A stretch of DNA of 64,000 nucleotides. Source: Motacilla alba alba. Its lineage: Eukaryota > Chordata > Aves > Passeriformes > Motacillidae. Below the pieces are notes generated by a model, which did no database searches, had not been told where the DNA came from, and saw nothing but the letters and a program-made list of their open reading frames with translations. Positions within the stretch are counted from its first letter, which is position 1. The number at the start of each line of letters is the position of its first letter. Below, in pieces: positions 38,411-50,639 of the stretch. Position numbers and translations under genes: made by a program. Where the stretch lies: positions 61,379,666 through 61,443,665 of the forward strand of contig NC_052018.1 in NCBI RefSeq assembly GCF_015832195.1, written 5' to 3'.

Positions 38411-41400
38411 GCTGCTGTCTGACCCAGCACAGCCATCCCTACATTTAACATGGGATTTTTTTCCACAATCTCTAATAAGTCATAGACAGCAATTCTTGCA
38501 ATAAATCTTTGTGACACAGAAATGCTCTTTCTTTATGCTCTGTACCTCTCTTGTTCTTTCCTGCCTGTTCGTTCGATTGAGGGATGGAAAGTTGCTTTGC
38601 TGTGTGTTTGTATAATACTGCATTATCAAGCTGAGCGCTGCTCCGTGCCTGTATTTCCTAGTTAATTATTTGATATAAATAAATATTATTAATCTGTATT
38701 TCTGAAGGTGGCCACAAGCCAAAAGGCTTGCTGCTTGTTTAAACACTTGAAGTAAGAAACTGTGGAGCTCCAGTCCTCGTGTGCTGGCAGAATGAGACAG
38801 ATGGGTCATTTGAGAAAGTGATTAAAATACCAGCAATACCTGCCTAAACAGTTACAAATTCCACAGTCCACATCTGCAAGGGCTTGTATTTATTATCTAG
38901 GGCATGGGACCAGGCCCTGTGAACCTGCTGACACTGAAGGGTGACAGCAAGGATGAGGTGCCAGTGGTGTGAGGGGCTGAGCGATGCCAGCGCCCCACCT
39001 CTGCCCTGAGCTGCCCAAGCCTGGCTGAGGGCCCATGGGGAGATCCTGTTCCAGCCTTGCTGCTGGAAGGAGGTGGATTGCCACCTACACTTTCTGTTGA
39101 AGAGTCAGTTTGAGCATATGAGTATTTGCGAGGTGTTTTTGTTTTGTTTTTTTTCCCCAAAAACAAGACAAATTTTAGTGCTCAGGAGTGGAAGTGCCCT
39201 GACATCACATGGAGAAAAGGAGCATAATCATCCCATGGTACTGAACAATATTCAGGCACAGGTCTCCTGAAAAAGATTCCTTTCCTGCCAAGGCTGGAGA
39301 ACCTCTATAGACTTTCATGTGCTTTTCTAAACATAGTGGAAATCCAGTGTGTCAGTCATAAGGCAGGGGGAATTACCTGAGGGAAGGCCATTTCCTAAGA
39401 AGAAGTGAAAAGAGGACCTGTTTCTGCTGAGGAGTATCCTTGCCATATGGATTGCATTTTATAGCAGTGTTTGGCACTTGGGTTGGAGGCACAGCTTCCC
39501 ACAGGCACAAGGATCCAGCTCAGGATGGATGTGGGCAGAAGCCAAGAGGTAGAGCTGTTGCTCTTCCTGTCTGTCTCACCTGTGTTCCCATTGCTCTGCT
39601 GATTGATGGCGGATCAGCGAGAGGCTGCACATGGAATGGGAGACAGCAGCTGCTTACAGAGACTGACCATGCAAGCCCATCCTGCTGAGAAGCCGTGTTT
39701 CTTTTACATAACTGCCATAATCATGCTGATTGTGGCTTTAGCAGCCCCTCAGAGACAGCTGTTTCATGAGGAAGAGTGGTTGTTCAAAAGCTGCTTAAAC
39801 ATGAAACTACCTTGGGCTTTGTATAGTGCTTTTCTCCAGAAGTAAGTTAGCATATACTGTAAATAAAGACAGTAAAACTGAATTTATTCTTTAGTTGGAG
39901 GACATAGGCCTGGAAGGGATGGAATAAGGAGCTCAGTCCCACAGAAACAGCAACAGGGATTGGGCTTCAGCCCAAAAAAAGGGCTGCAGAACAATTATTC
40001 CACCCACCCCCCACTCAGTATACAATTATACCACATTGTCTGCACTTCCATAGCAACTGTCTGTACTTCCCAGTAACTTTTTAATGAACCTCAGACTGCT
40101 AGTAGGTGTCCAAAAGTCCCAAGTCTGAAGCCACACAGAAAGAATGGAGAGGTCAGGGGCACTGGCACTGCATCCCTGTGGTGGTTGATGGGTTTTCCAG
40201 TCTCAAGTCCCACGCTGCTGTGGCACCTCTTAAGCTCCTGCAAAGTTCTCAGAGTACTAGGGAAGAGCTCTCCTGATTCCTATGAGTTTCAGCTCCTGAG
40301 GAACACCTGACTTAGATTCCATTTTAGTTTTCCTTCAGCTCATCCAGTCCATTCCCACAGACACTGCTGCAGCCCTGTACTGTCTGCAAGGCCAGGCAGC
40401 TCCTGCAGCCCAGGCACGGGGTCTAGGTGTGCTCCCATGGAGCAGTTCATCAGCACTTTTGTAGGGACTGCAAGTCACCTGTGACTGGGATGGCAGGAGA
40501 GCTTGTGTCTCAATAGCATTTGGAGGGCAGCAATGTTTTCTTGGAGTGGGGCAGTAGCTGAGACTCTTTGGAAGAGGAAATCTTTGATAAATTGTCCAAA
40601 GGTACAGAGGTGGTACCACACGGGCATAAGGAAAGAAAAGAAAATTAATTTTTTAAAAAAAATTTCCAGGAGAAAGACGTATCTTTATTCACTGATATGT
40701 CTTCAGACAGTGCTGATTTACAGGCACATATATAACATTTTCAGTCAGTCTGTGTTTTCCACTAACCAGAAGTAGACAGTGCCTTCATTTGGGCAGTTAT
40801 ATACATGAAAATACATTCATTTGGATTTGTAATTTTTACATTTTAGTAAATTATATTTTTGCTCTTCATTTGGTGTGTCAAATCTGCCAGGAGACCTCAG
40901 GCACAAGCACTGTGCTGTAAGAAGAGGAATGTTGGCAGAAGTGGCTCCCCAGCCCCATGGAGAGCATGGGCCCATGGGGATCAGGTAAACTCACGCTGGA
41001 GCTTTCTCTTCTTCCTTAACCTTTGGCCATATGAGGGTTTTGGCAGGCAGCTTGCAAGGTTGGTCACCCTGGAGTAACCTCATTTGTCCAGCCTCAGGAC
41101 ATTTCCTTGCCTCTGCTACCCAGCAGAGAGCCCAGGGTCAGCTGTCACCTGTCAGGCACAACTCTTGTACCCTTTAGTACCCCCCAGCTCCCTGCCCATT
41201 TGTCAGCTTGTCCCTGCTGCACGATTCTAATGCTGCTTTTTGCAAATGTTTTGGGGCAAGTGGAAGGAAATGCAGCAGAACCTGCCCAACCACTGATCTG
41301 TCTACTAGCAAGATGCCCTCTCTGGGTCAGTGCAGTGCAATTTTATTGGCATAGGAGCCTGTCTGGCTCCTAAGTAAATTCTGTTGCCACTGCTATCTTT

Positions 41401-44400
41401 AAGTTAGAGCAAACTTAAATAATTCCCACTCGGCCGAAGGAATGAGACTGCCAGGCTGACTGCAGAGCGCAGTCGTGTCCTTTCACCAAGAGTCACTTGC
41501 AAAAGGTGTCTTGGGAATGGCCATTATAATATTTTTCTTTTACACTTGGGTACACCTTATCCATGTGAAGAAATATTTTTCATCAAATAAGCATTCCTGG
41601 TGCCCATGCTGCTGTTATCATTAAACAAATATTTCATTTAAGGGGTATGGAAACAGATTTATGAGGTTTTTTTTATCAAACACAACCATTAGCTGTTGAC
41701 CAAAGAACACAGATTGCACCATATTTTAGGGTTCAGAGAATTGGCTCTCCTATTCTAATATATTCTGGAAATTTATTGCAAGGTAATTTTTACAGTGTAG
41801 TAAGATTTTCATGCCACTTTTTTTTTTCTTCAGTATAGATCTTGAAGTGTGGGTATTATTTATAGGCTTGGATGTATTTGTAAATTCTAGTGATGTAAAA
41901 ATGGCACTCATATGAATGATGCTAGAGGAAAAATACCTACATGTAAGTTTTCACAAAACTTTCCACAAGTGCCCTCCACCCATACTACAGCAGGTGGGGG
42001 GTGAAATCCCAAGCAACATTAGCTGAAACACCTTAGGCTGACCTTGTAGTCTCTTGACAATTTCCACAACATAAAAATCCAAACAAACTCTTCACTTATT
42101 TTCTACTTAAAAAAATAAGAAAGTTATAGGAAGCCAGGAGCCTGTCTTTCTAGGTATAACCAAACATGCTTTCTTTTCTCTACTTGTGAGTTGTTCGTAT
42201 CACTTCAGGTAGGTGAGAACAGGGACTCTCTGAACAACACTTTTAATGTTATGTGAAGATTAGCAGTGATGTACAAACTTTGGAATTACTCTTCAGAGTG
42301 TTCTTGACCTTTCATAAACCAGTATTACTGAATTATTGCAATTGGTGTAAATAATTAATTTTTCTTACAACAATTTAAGAATAAAAATAACGTCACATAT
42401 TTTAAATACTACAACTCAACACCCTCTAATTAAATTTTCCAGCCAATAAAACACAAGGTAGAAATGGCAGAAATTAAAATCTTCCAGTTGACAATTGTCC
42501 CTTGGATAATTCCTACCAAAAATATTAAAGTCAGCATTCAGTGGCTTGAATCTTTTTGCAAATATCCACAGCAATCCTCCTAGTGATGCTAAGTCTCTTG
42601 TAAAGATACAAGAGGACATCCAGTAATGAGTAATCCCTAATACTGATATTTAATATTCCACTAAAGAAGCTAACATATTTACAGTTCTTCCATGCCACAC
42701 CTTAATGTCCTTTTTCTTTATTTTAAGCCAAATCAAATAAGCCATAATAAGACTGATTTATATGAAGTCATGATAAGAGTCTCCATTCTCATGAAAACAA
42801 AGCCATTGTAAAGCCCTGGTCCCATTGACTTCAACACCTAAACCAAATTTTCACTGCCAGCCTTTGACTCCCATCTTGTGTGTCACCAAAAGAAACAGAG
42901 CAATTGTCCTCAAATAATAGCAAGCAGGTGAGGTGAGCATGGAAGATTCTAGTTTCAGAGAGATGACATCTATTAGGATACTTTTAGGAATTAATGATAA
43001 ATGAAACATATAGCACAGTATGTTGAATTACTGTAATATAAACCCCAGAGTTTACAGAGGAATATTTCACCTTTAGAACATGTCTGTACTGTGCTAGCCT
43101 AATTTTGAACTCAAACCATCTGACTATAGACACTCAGTTTAACACATTCAAACTTGTTGATCCTCAAACCACCAAGTGGATTTATTGGTGGTTACATCTC
43201 ATTACTTCTGATTTTTTAGCCACCCACAGAGAGGGGGATACCTTCCAAGGGAGGTTTTCCATCTAAGCAAGAGCTGCCCTGATTATCACTGAGTAGTTCG
43301 AGCCCAGGATGGGTGGAAGGCAGGGCCTGCCTTTGAGGTCACTTATCTAGGTGGTCCAGTGAGGTCCAGTGGACCCTTTTGAGGGTGTGGGGTGTGGATC
43401 AAGTCCTTGAATGGTGTCATTCCTGATATTCCACTCTCAGACTGGGATCTACCCTGCTAGGTCAGCACATATGGCAGACAACACTCTGAAGACCTTTAGG
43501 AAGAGTACCCTTTGCTCCATTGCCTGCTGAGGCGCCTGTGTGAGACTCTGTCGGGGCTGAAGAGGCAGATGTGATGATAGCTTTCCTGTTAGTAATTTCT
43601 CAGCTCCCTGTCAGCCCCCAGGGCCATCCTTGCTGGGTCTCTCTGTTCCATCTGCCCTGGGCAAAGGGGAGAGGGTAGCTGCTGGCAGCCCCTCATCAAT
43701 CTCCTTGATTTTCTCTTTAAAGATTATCCTAATCCTCTGTTGCCCATTTGAACCATTTTGGTATGAGCCCAAGGGTAAAATTTTATTACCATTTCAGTTT
43801 TCAGGTTTTTGATTTTTGCCTTAAACTACGGAAAACTTGTTTTTTGGTACCTTGCCAGGTTGCATCAGTAAGCCTGACACTGGTCTCCTGGTCTCTGCTA
43901 CAGCTGTACATTTAGGGAAGCCCAGTCCCTAAGCCTGGAGAGATGTGGAGAGAAATATTATACAACCCAAAGTGTGTGATAAGCAGGATGGATGCCAGGA
44001 GGAGCTTTACACTGAATAACCTCTGCATGACAAATGCTAAAGTAATGTCTACAACGTCAACCACCCACGGCCATGGTGCAGACTGTGGGCAATAAATATG
44101 TGGGTGTGCAAGGCTGCCTTTGAGGGAAGGCTCTAATCACAGGTAAAGGTGCTTTGCTTAGTGTTATCAGTGACATCTGGTGGCGACAGACAGTAAAGTA
44201 AAATCTTTTTAAAGGTTGTGAAGGAGTTTGAATGGCTCGTCCCAAATGAAGTATTTTTGACAAGGATGTATTTCCCAAAGTGTATTTCTTTCTGACAAAA
44301 CCACACGGTGACCATGCTCCATGCCAGGAGCAAACACTAAGCAGGTCTGTATATGGCATGGGATCTTTTGATGGTGGGAAACACTGGAACCAAGGAAGCC

Positions 44401-45800
44401 ACCAAAATATTTAGTGTGCCTGAAAAGGAGTTGATAAACACCTGTTCTTTGTTACTGGTAGCTACATAGAGCCTAGTAAGTGTTTCAGTGTTCTCACAGC
44501 CCTTCTGAATCAATGAACATGGCAGCAGTTCAGCAGCTGTGGGGGAGAACCAGTGTCAGCTAAGGCAGAGAGAATCATGAGTGCTGCTGGGGGTTAAGTG
44601 GTGAGTGGGCTGGCCTGAGACACCCCAGAGCCTCCCACAGCCCCTGTGGGGACTGCCAGGGAGAAGCTGAGCACTCATCTGGACCCTATTTCTGTCTTCC
44701 CAGCCCCTTCTTGGGCTGGACACCTTTTGTAGAGGACAGCATTTCTCAGCGATGTAGTTCTTAGCTGAAAGCAGCAGAACCTTTGCACATGGAGACACAT
44801 CTTCCTTAATTTTGCACTTAACCTCATGGTGTAAATTGAAGACTTTTTTTGTTTCAATACCTTCTGTGAGGAGAAGTTCCTTTCTGATTTTGGCCCAGTT
44901 TTGCATCAGAAGCTTTGTTCATACAGGAGATTTGTTTTGACAGTGGCTGGGGACCTGCACCTCTCCTTTTCCTATTTGCATGGCTATGTGTACTCCTCTT
45001 TCTTCTTGGGTGAAAAATGGAGAGGGTTATCTCTCCAGAAAAGCACCTTCTCACTCCCTGTGTGCACCTCACTTGCTGCTCTTCTGAATTCAGTTCTAAA
45101 AACCAAAACTGACAGACTTTGCTGTGATTTTTAAACTTGACAATTCAGTAAGGTAAGCATTATCCAATAAATGAACAGTGAAATGAAACAAAACCCAAAA
45201 CTCAAAACATAACTAAAATTGTATACGAGGCATCTGTGCATGATGTAATGTCATGTTCTCTGCAATGTGTTCTGCTCTTCTGAAAATGGTTCTTGAGAGG
45301 ATATTTCACACCACAGATTTCTGAAGCCAGCCATTGAAACTTTCAAGTTTCATCTCACCTTGAAGAACAAACAGTTCTTGAAGCAGTTAACTTTGATAAG
45401 GCAAGTGCAAAAAAGGACAAAGATAGGATATCAGCTATACTGAAAATGTGTCTTTCTTTTCATAGCCTGCTCCTTCTGAGAAGCAGTGACAAAATAAAGA
45501 CCTCTAGATCTGTTAGGTTGGGAGAATGATCCTCTCTTTCAAGCCTGACAGAAAGGTCCTTGAAATCTCAGCACATCTGTAACAAAATGTGCTTGAATCA
45601 GATGTTTAACATTGGGATTTAAGTCTGGATTATGAGTGTTGTAATTTTGAACTTCTGGAAGGCATTCCTGTAGAAAAACACTTCATTAACATATTGAACT
45701 GTCAGCAACTCTCTATGTTTCCACAGATATATTAACATATCAAATTCAATAATTTGGCCCAGCAGCCCCAGTCAGTGACATCCCCAGTCCCTTCTCATAC
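38411..45800. other. Noncoding interval downstream of the TAGAP exons
   Basis: This is where the remaining 3' part of TAGAP would be expected on the minus strand. I searched for its next exon (phase 1, beginning in a codon completed after G, with a serine-rich product) and found none. Open frames are short. Around 44,166-44,180 the sequence CATCTGGTGGCGAC is close to a CTCF core on the minus strand, with one mismatch. Confidence 0.5.
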
Positions 45801-45918
45801 CTGTGGAGCTGTCTGTGTGCTCTGGTGACTCCTCAGCCAAGGCACAGGCAGGGAAGGCAATGTCCCCCTCAAATATTTCCAAGCAGTTGTTTATGAGGAA
45901 CTCCACCAACACTGTCAC
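45801..45918 (-). CDS. TAGAP: TAGAP RhoGAP-domain exon, C-terminal end
   Basis: This exon has 39 codons plus one base. It reads VTVLVEFLINNCLEIFEGDI and ends EHTDSST, with acceptor TGTGTGCAG and donor GTATGA. It continues in frame from the exon at 46,435-46,630 across a 516-bp intron, giving MNDK|VTVLVEFL. Human TAGAP has VKTLVEFLIDNCFEIF and later EHTDSS at the same place, so the identification is strong. The segment is the last helix of the RhoGAP fold and the start of the serine-rich tail. Exit phase 1 requires a further exon, which I could not find. Confidence 0.85.
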
Positions 45919-46434
45919 CTGCACACAGAAAACAGCCCATTTCAGTCAAGACATAGTGAAGATTCTTTCCTGACCCTGCCTGCTATCTTTGTAGGAAGGA
46001 CAGCACAGAGCACGGTGGCTTCTGCCAAAACCCTGGCTTGAAGTCCAAGGGTGAATCCACTATGGGGGATAAGGCCTGATGCTGCAGACAAGACAAACAA
46101 AACACCATCAGCCACAGCTTTGGCCTCGCTGCCCCAGGGCCCAGGGGTGACAATGGCCACAGGGGTGCCCCTTGCCCTCCACACGCAAAGTCTGCAGGAG
46201 CTGTGCTGTGACTTTAGGGGCAGCAGCAGGGCAGCTGCTGCTTTTGCTCAGAGGAGGCGAGGTGAGGGGCAGCCTGGCCCATCCCATCGCAGGCTGAGGG
46301 ACACCTGAGCTGAGGGGCACCCCCAAGGCCCAGGGTGCTGTTCTGTTCAGCTGCTGCAATGGCAGTGGGATGGATCCCTATGGATGGCTCTAAATCGCCC
46401 TAGAGGGAGCGGCTGCTCGGTCAGTTCAGCGCAC

Positions 46435-46630
46435 CTTGTCATTCATCTCCTTCTGCACTTCCAGCGGGAGCGCGCTGTCCGTCCCTGGGCTCAGCATATT
46501 TGGGCCAATGCAGATGGCCAGGTTGCTGGAGTCCATCCTGTTGGTCTCGGCATTTTGGCTGATGTGGTGGAGCAGAGAGAGCAAGAGCTTGAGCAAGACG
46601 AGGTTTGGTCGCGGCAGCTTGTCAGCCACC
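46435..46630 (-). CDS. TAGAP: TAGAP RhoGAP-domain exon
   Basis: One base plus 65 codons from VADKLPRPNLVLL to EVQKEMNDK. It carries the RhoGAP signature NLAICIGPNM, whose asparagine belongs to the family's conserved GTPase-contacting motif. Acceptor is TTGTTTGTGTTCACGCAG and donor GTGCGC. TAGAP is a Rho GTPase-activating protein of activated T cells that shortens the GTP-bound state; human TAGAP is about 730 residues, and only about 104 are covered here. The preceding exon, with the catalytic arginine-finger region, would lie to the right, and I could not find it within the next 17 kb. The frame and splice sites are intact, so this is not an obvious pseudogene. Confidence 0.88.
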
Positions 46631-47724
46631 CTGCGTGAACACAAACAAAATGTCACGTTAGTTGATGGTGCAGTGGCCTCTGCTTCTCAATTTGAGCAAG
46701 TCTCAATTAGACTGAGAGCGACACCACTTCCTCCAGAAAGGGCATGTGTGTGCTCTCTGTATCTTTCAGAAATCCCAACTGCAGCTGAGTGTGGGGTTAA
46801 TTATGACACCTTGAATTACAAGGTCTTGATGGAAAGGCAACATTGAACAACACATGACCTGGAATAGATAGAATGCTGCCAAGAGACGTCACTGGAGGCT
46901 TCCCAATGCCTATAGTTGTGCTGTGGGGCTTTCAAAGCACCCCCAGTCAGCCCCCACACCTGCTGTTCCTGAAGAGCAAAACACGGTGGTGGTCTCCATG
47001 TGCCAGACCTCACCCCCAGCAGATGTGTCAGTGCCTGTCCCACAGCACCGTGACTGTGTTAGCTGAGGCACTGCAGCCTCTGCTCTGTTCCTATGCCATT
47101 CCTTTTTAGGGCAGCCACCAGCAGGGTCTGCCCTGGATGAAATGGAGTGACTAGCAAGGGCGTTTTCCCATCCTCGCCAGTTAGAGGCTCCTTGAGAGTG
47201 TTACAAAGTATTCGGAGACACGAAGATAAAGCAGAACACTGTAAGCCAGAAATTCATGAACCCAGGGGACAGGAAGGAGAGGGATAGGGACATCCTCTTC
47301 AGAAAGCCTATGTGCTGCCACCACTAAATCCAAAATAAAAAAAGTCATTCAGACCCTTAAGATGCTTTAGAAAAAGAGACTGTGATGATGTGATCCATCA
47401 CCCCAGAGCTGAGGAGACACAGAAATGCAGGTAGGTGGTTGTGTGTGGGTCTTGGCTTCCAGAGGGGCTGCTGCTCCCCAGCACATGGGTCTGGCACACA
47501 GCTCTGGGGCTGCACAGCCAGGCACGGGTGCTGCAGGATGTCTGGCTGCTGCAGCAATTGTCAGCTGCAGGTTCTTTTGAGCATTGAGGAAACTTGCACT
47601 CCTGGATATGTCAGCTGGAAGGAAATAGTTTGGACTTTGTGTTTGATAAGAAGTCTGCCTCCTCTGTGGATTTGATAAGAAGACTTTCACTTTCTTACAG
47701 GGCTTCTCCTCCAGTTTGGCTCTG
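46631..47724. other. Noncoding sequence right of the TAGAP exon
   Basis: Expected position of the upstream TAGAP intron and preceding RhoGAP exon. No matching exon was seen. Several overlapping 60-140 codon frames lack splice sites or recognisable motifs. Confidence 0.45.
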
Positions 47725-47910
47725 CAGTCGTTGCCGCACAGGGGAGGCCGCGGGGGTTTCCAGTTGCTGTTCCCTGCTCAGAGCCGCAGCATCGTCCATT
47801 GAGTGAGTGAGCGTGTACGCGGGGGAGCGGGGAGAGGCCAGAGCGGGCGCTGCAGGCACTAGAGGGCAGGACAGCCCACGGCAATCCGGCTGGAGAAACG
47901 GGTGCGAAGA
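47725..47910. promoter_or_regulatory. Small CpG-rich element
   Basis: About a dozen CpGs in 180 bp surrounded by CpG-poor DNA. It is too short for a classical island and contains a CTCF-type motif. It could be an enhancer or insulator, or a promoter remnant for TAGAP, which runs away from it to the left. Confidence 0.45.
47855..47870 (+). promoter_or_regulatory. CTCF-type motif
   Basis: GGCACTAGAGGGCAGG matches the core of the CTCF consensus (CCASYAGRKGGCRS) with only the first base differing. Confidence 0.45.
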
Positions 47911-48084
47911 CATTAGGAATGTCACCTATTGCACACTGCACACCCTGCACTGGTGACACCCGTATGAGCTTCCCTCCTCTGCTGAACAGCAGTGGTGTCG
48001 GCCCTTTGTAAAATCTTGTCATACTTTAACGTGAGGAACCAAAACTTAGGATCACCCTACACTGTGCACAGTACAAGAACAGAC

Positions 48085-48150
48085 TCAGAATGGTTTGGGT
48101 TGGAAGGGACCTTTAAAGAACATCTAGTCCAATGCCCCTGACAAATCCAC
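48085..48150 (-). repeat. CR1 3'-end fragment
   Basis: 'TCAGAATGGTTTGGGTTGGA', then AGGGACCTTTAAAGAACATC and TAGTCCAATGCCCCTGAC is a short CR1 tail in reverse orientation. Confidence 0.9.
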
Positions 48151-50639
48151 ATGTCCTCTACTCAGTCCACACCACAGCTGTGGGTTTCATGGCTTCTTTT
48201 TTACCTGCAGCTGCCAAATGTTTCCACACCACACATCAGCTTTCAAAAAATTCAGCAGAGCTGTTTCAGTCTGTCCTTTGAGATTGGAGAAAAAAGCACA
48301 TTCAAGCATCTTTTTGGATGTCCCAGTAAGTAGCCCTTGTCACCTTCTTGCCAGAATTTGGTGTTTTAGCCTTCCACCACTATTATGAGGCGACTCAGCT
48401 GAAGGTGGGAGAAACTGTGCGCCACAGCTCCAGCACACTTTGTGAGAGTGAAGCAGAGGCTTCAGCATTAAGATTGGCAAGATGCTGAATTTCTGTTTTT
48501 TTGTTTGTGGTTGTCACAGAAATCTTCCTGCAATATTCATGAAGAAAAAGGATGTGGCTAAATTAAACCACTGAAAACCAGAAGTTGCTCTCTGGAGCAA
48601 ATCTTTCAAAAAGACACGGGCTGCAAAAGAGAAGTGGGGAAATTTTCGGAAGAAAATTCAAGCTCCTGGGTGCTTTGAAAATGTGTCCAGGAACATTATC
48701 CATGTGGAAATCTAGTCCCACAGTCCAGCAGAAATGACAGGACATCCCCTTTTTTCTACTGCTTATCTTCTGAAATCAAATACACAAACTCAAACACCAA
48801 TTACATGTAGAGCACACTGTATAAAACAAATTAAACACTCAACAGCCACCTGAAAAATGCACGCTGTACCTCAAAAAGCACAGATTATCATGGGCTTATT
48901 ACCAAGCCCTGTGCAGGGATCAGCCTTGTTCTGTTTGCACACTGCATTAAACTCATTTAGTCTGCAGTCCCAGAGCTGCCACTGGTGATTCATTTCCTCC
49001 AGCATCTCTGGCTGCTTTCCCAAGCACAGAGCTCCCGGCACAGACCCTTGACACTGCTCCTACCCCTGTCCCCAGCTACGTAGCTGCCTGCGTTAAACAC
49101 CAATATTTTCTCCTTATGGCAACCTGGAGGGAGAGCTCAGCAAGCATTTTGCAATATACTTGTAGCAGTGTTTCCAGAAGGAATGCATTCCTGCTGTCTC
49201 ACTGCTCAGGATTCACCAGCAACTCCTCTGGTGCTGTTTGGCCTCAAGGGACAAATTTTGCCTCATCCCATGCTGCCTGATGCCAGATTCCCTCCAGACC
49301 ATGGGACTGCTTTTGCAAGCAGCTTTTGCCAGTCAGGGCTGGAAATATGAAAAGGATGCAGATGTCCCTCTTTTCCTTCAAGATACAGCTCCTCAGCAGT
49401 GTTGCAGGACATCCTGGCATATGCAGATCCAAATCATTTGCAGTGCCCGATCTATGTGCAGCAGTCCTGGGTATGATCCATGACACACCTCCACCTAGTT
49501 AGCTGGCCTGAACAGGAAAGTCCATCTGGGAATGACATAACCTCTGGACTAGGACAGAAACACCAGAGGAGTCCCTCAAGAGCAACTGGAGAGCTGAGCA
49601 AACCAACCCAGGCACAGAGGTTGCCTCACCCACACTACAAGGTGCTGGCCACCAGCTCTGCAGGGAACATTTCCCCAGGTGTAAAGTGCTCATGTGGCTC
49701 GATGCAAGAGTCAGGTACTCTCCATTGCTAAATTTCCTTCCAGCAGAGACCTTCTGGGCTGCAGAGGTACACCGCTGCCCCCAGCACACACATGAAGTAA
49801 GATACTAGATACTCCTTCACTGCATGGTCCCTGCCAAGGGCTCAGCAGATCACACTTCCCAGCCCTCTGATCCAGCCCTCAGAGCAAACAGCATACAAAG
49901 GAGAGGCCACACGTCTCTTTTAATAGAAGCTCAGGGAAAGCAGGATTATGGTGTTTGTCTTCCCAAGCTACCATTACATGAGCTGAGGCTCTCCTTCTCA
50001 GGGTGTAGTTGGACATCTGCCTGCTGATGGGAAGCAGGGAATTAATTCCTCTTTTTGCTTTGGTCGCATACACAGCTTTTTCTTTTTTTTTTATTAAACT
50101 GTCTTTGACCCTTGAGGTGTTTTTTTAACCTTATTTTCTCCCCCTGACCAACTGGGGGGGGGGGGGGGGGTGAGAAAGCATCCAGGTGGATGTCTGGGAA
50201 GCAGCCAAGATCAACCCACCAGTCCTTTTTCTTGGGCACGAGATAAAGCCAGTTTTGATCTGGGTGTACTGTAGGTGCCGTGGCTGATAATTGGCAGGCT
50301 TCTGCATGGCTCACAGGGCTCGCTTGATTTACAGTGTAACAGAGCCTCGGGCTCGGCGGTGGCTGCTTTCAGCTTGTCCTGCTGCAGTGCTTATCTCAGT
50401 GTTTTGCTGTGCCTGGAAGCATTCTGATAAAAGCAGCAGCCCTGCCTTGGCCCTGGCACAGGCACTGCTCCTGTGCCAGGAGGGCTGTCCTGTGGAGAGC
50501 TGAGGGATCGCACCTCTCTCTTCCCCTCCAGGACTGATGTGTCTGCCTTCCTCTCCAGAGGTCCTCACCACATCCTTATCTAAGCTGCTTGACTAATGCC
50601 ATCTTCTTGTCATTTGCATAGAAACTACTTTTGGTCTAG
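48151..50639. other. Noncoding interval
   Basis: Nothing that I can name. Overlapping frames of 60-96 codons on both strands show no motif. It includes the G17 run at 50,154. Confidence 0.5.
50154..50170. repeat. Poly-G run (17 G)
   Basis: Uninterrupted G17 preceded by a pyrimidine-rich stretch (50,090-50,145). Homopolymers of this length are prone to miscounting in assembly and could fold as a quadruplex. Confidence 0.9.

Noticed and set aside
38897..39166. Serine-rich minus-strand frame (QTDSSTESVGG...) considered as the missing TAGAP last exon
   Set aside because: No acceptor of the right phase upstream, too short, and the residues do not follow the recalled TAGAP tail.
39603..39845. 80-codon plus-strand frame with a hydrophobic stretch (FFYITAIIMLIVALAA)
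   Set aside because: Isolated, no promoter or splice sites, no family match; one chance hydrophobic run is expected in this much sequence.
44556..45072. Minus-strand frames just downstream of the TAGAP exons
   Set aside because: No splice acceptor and no resemblance to the TAGAP tail.
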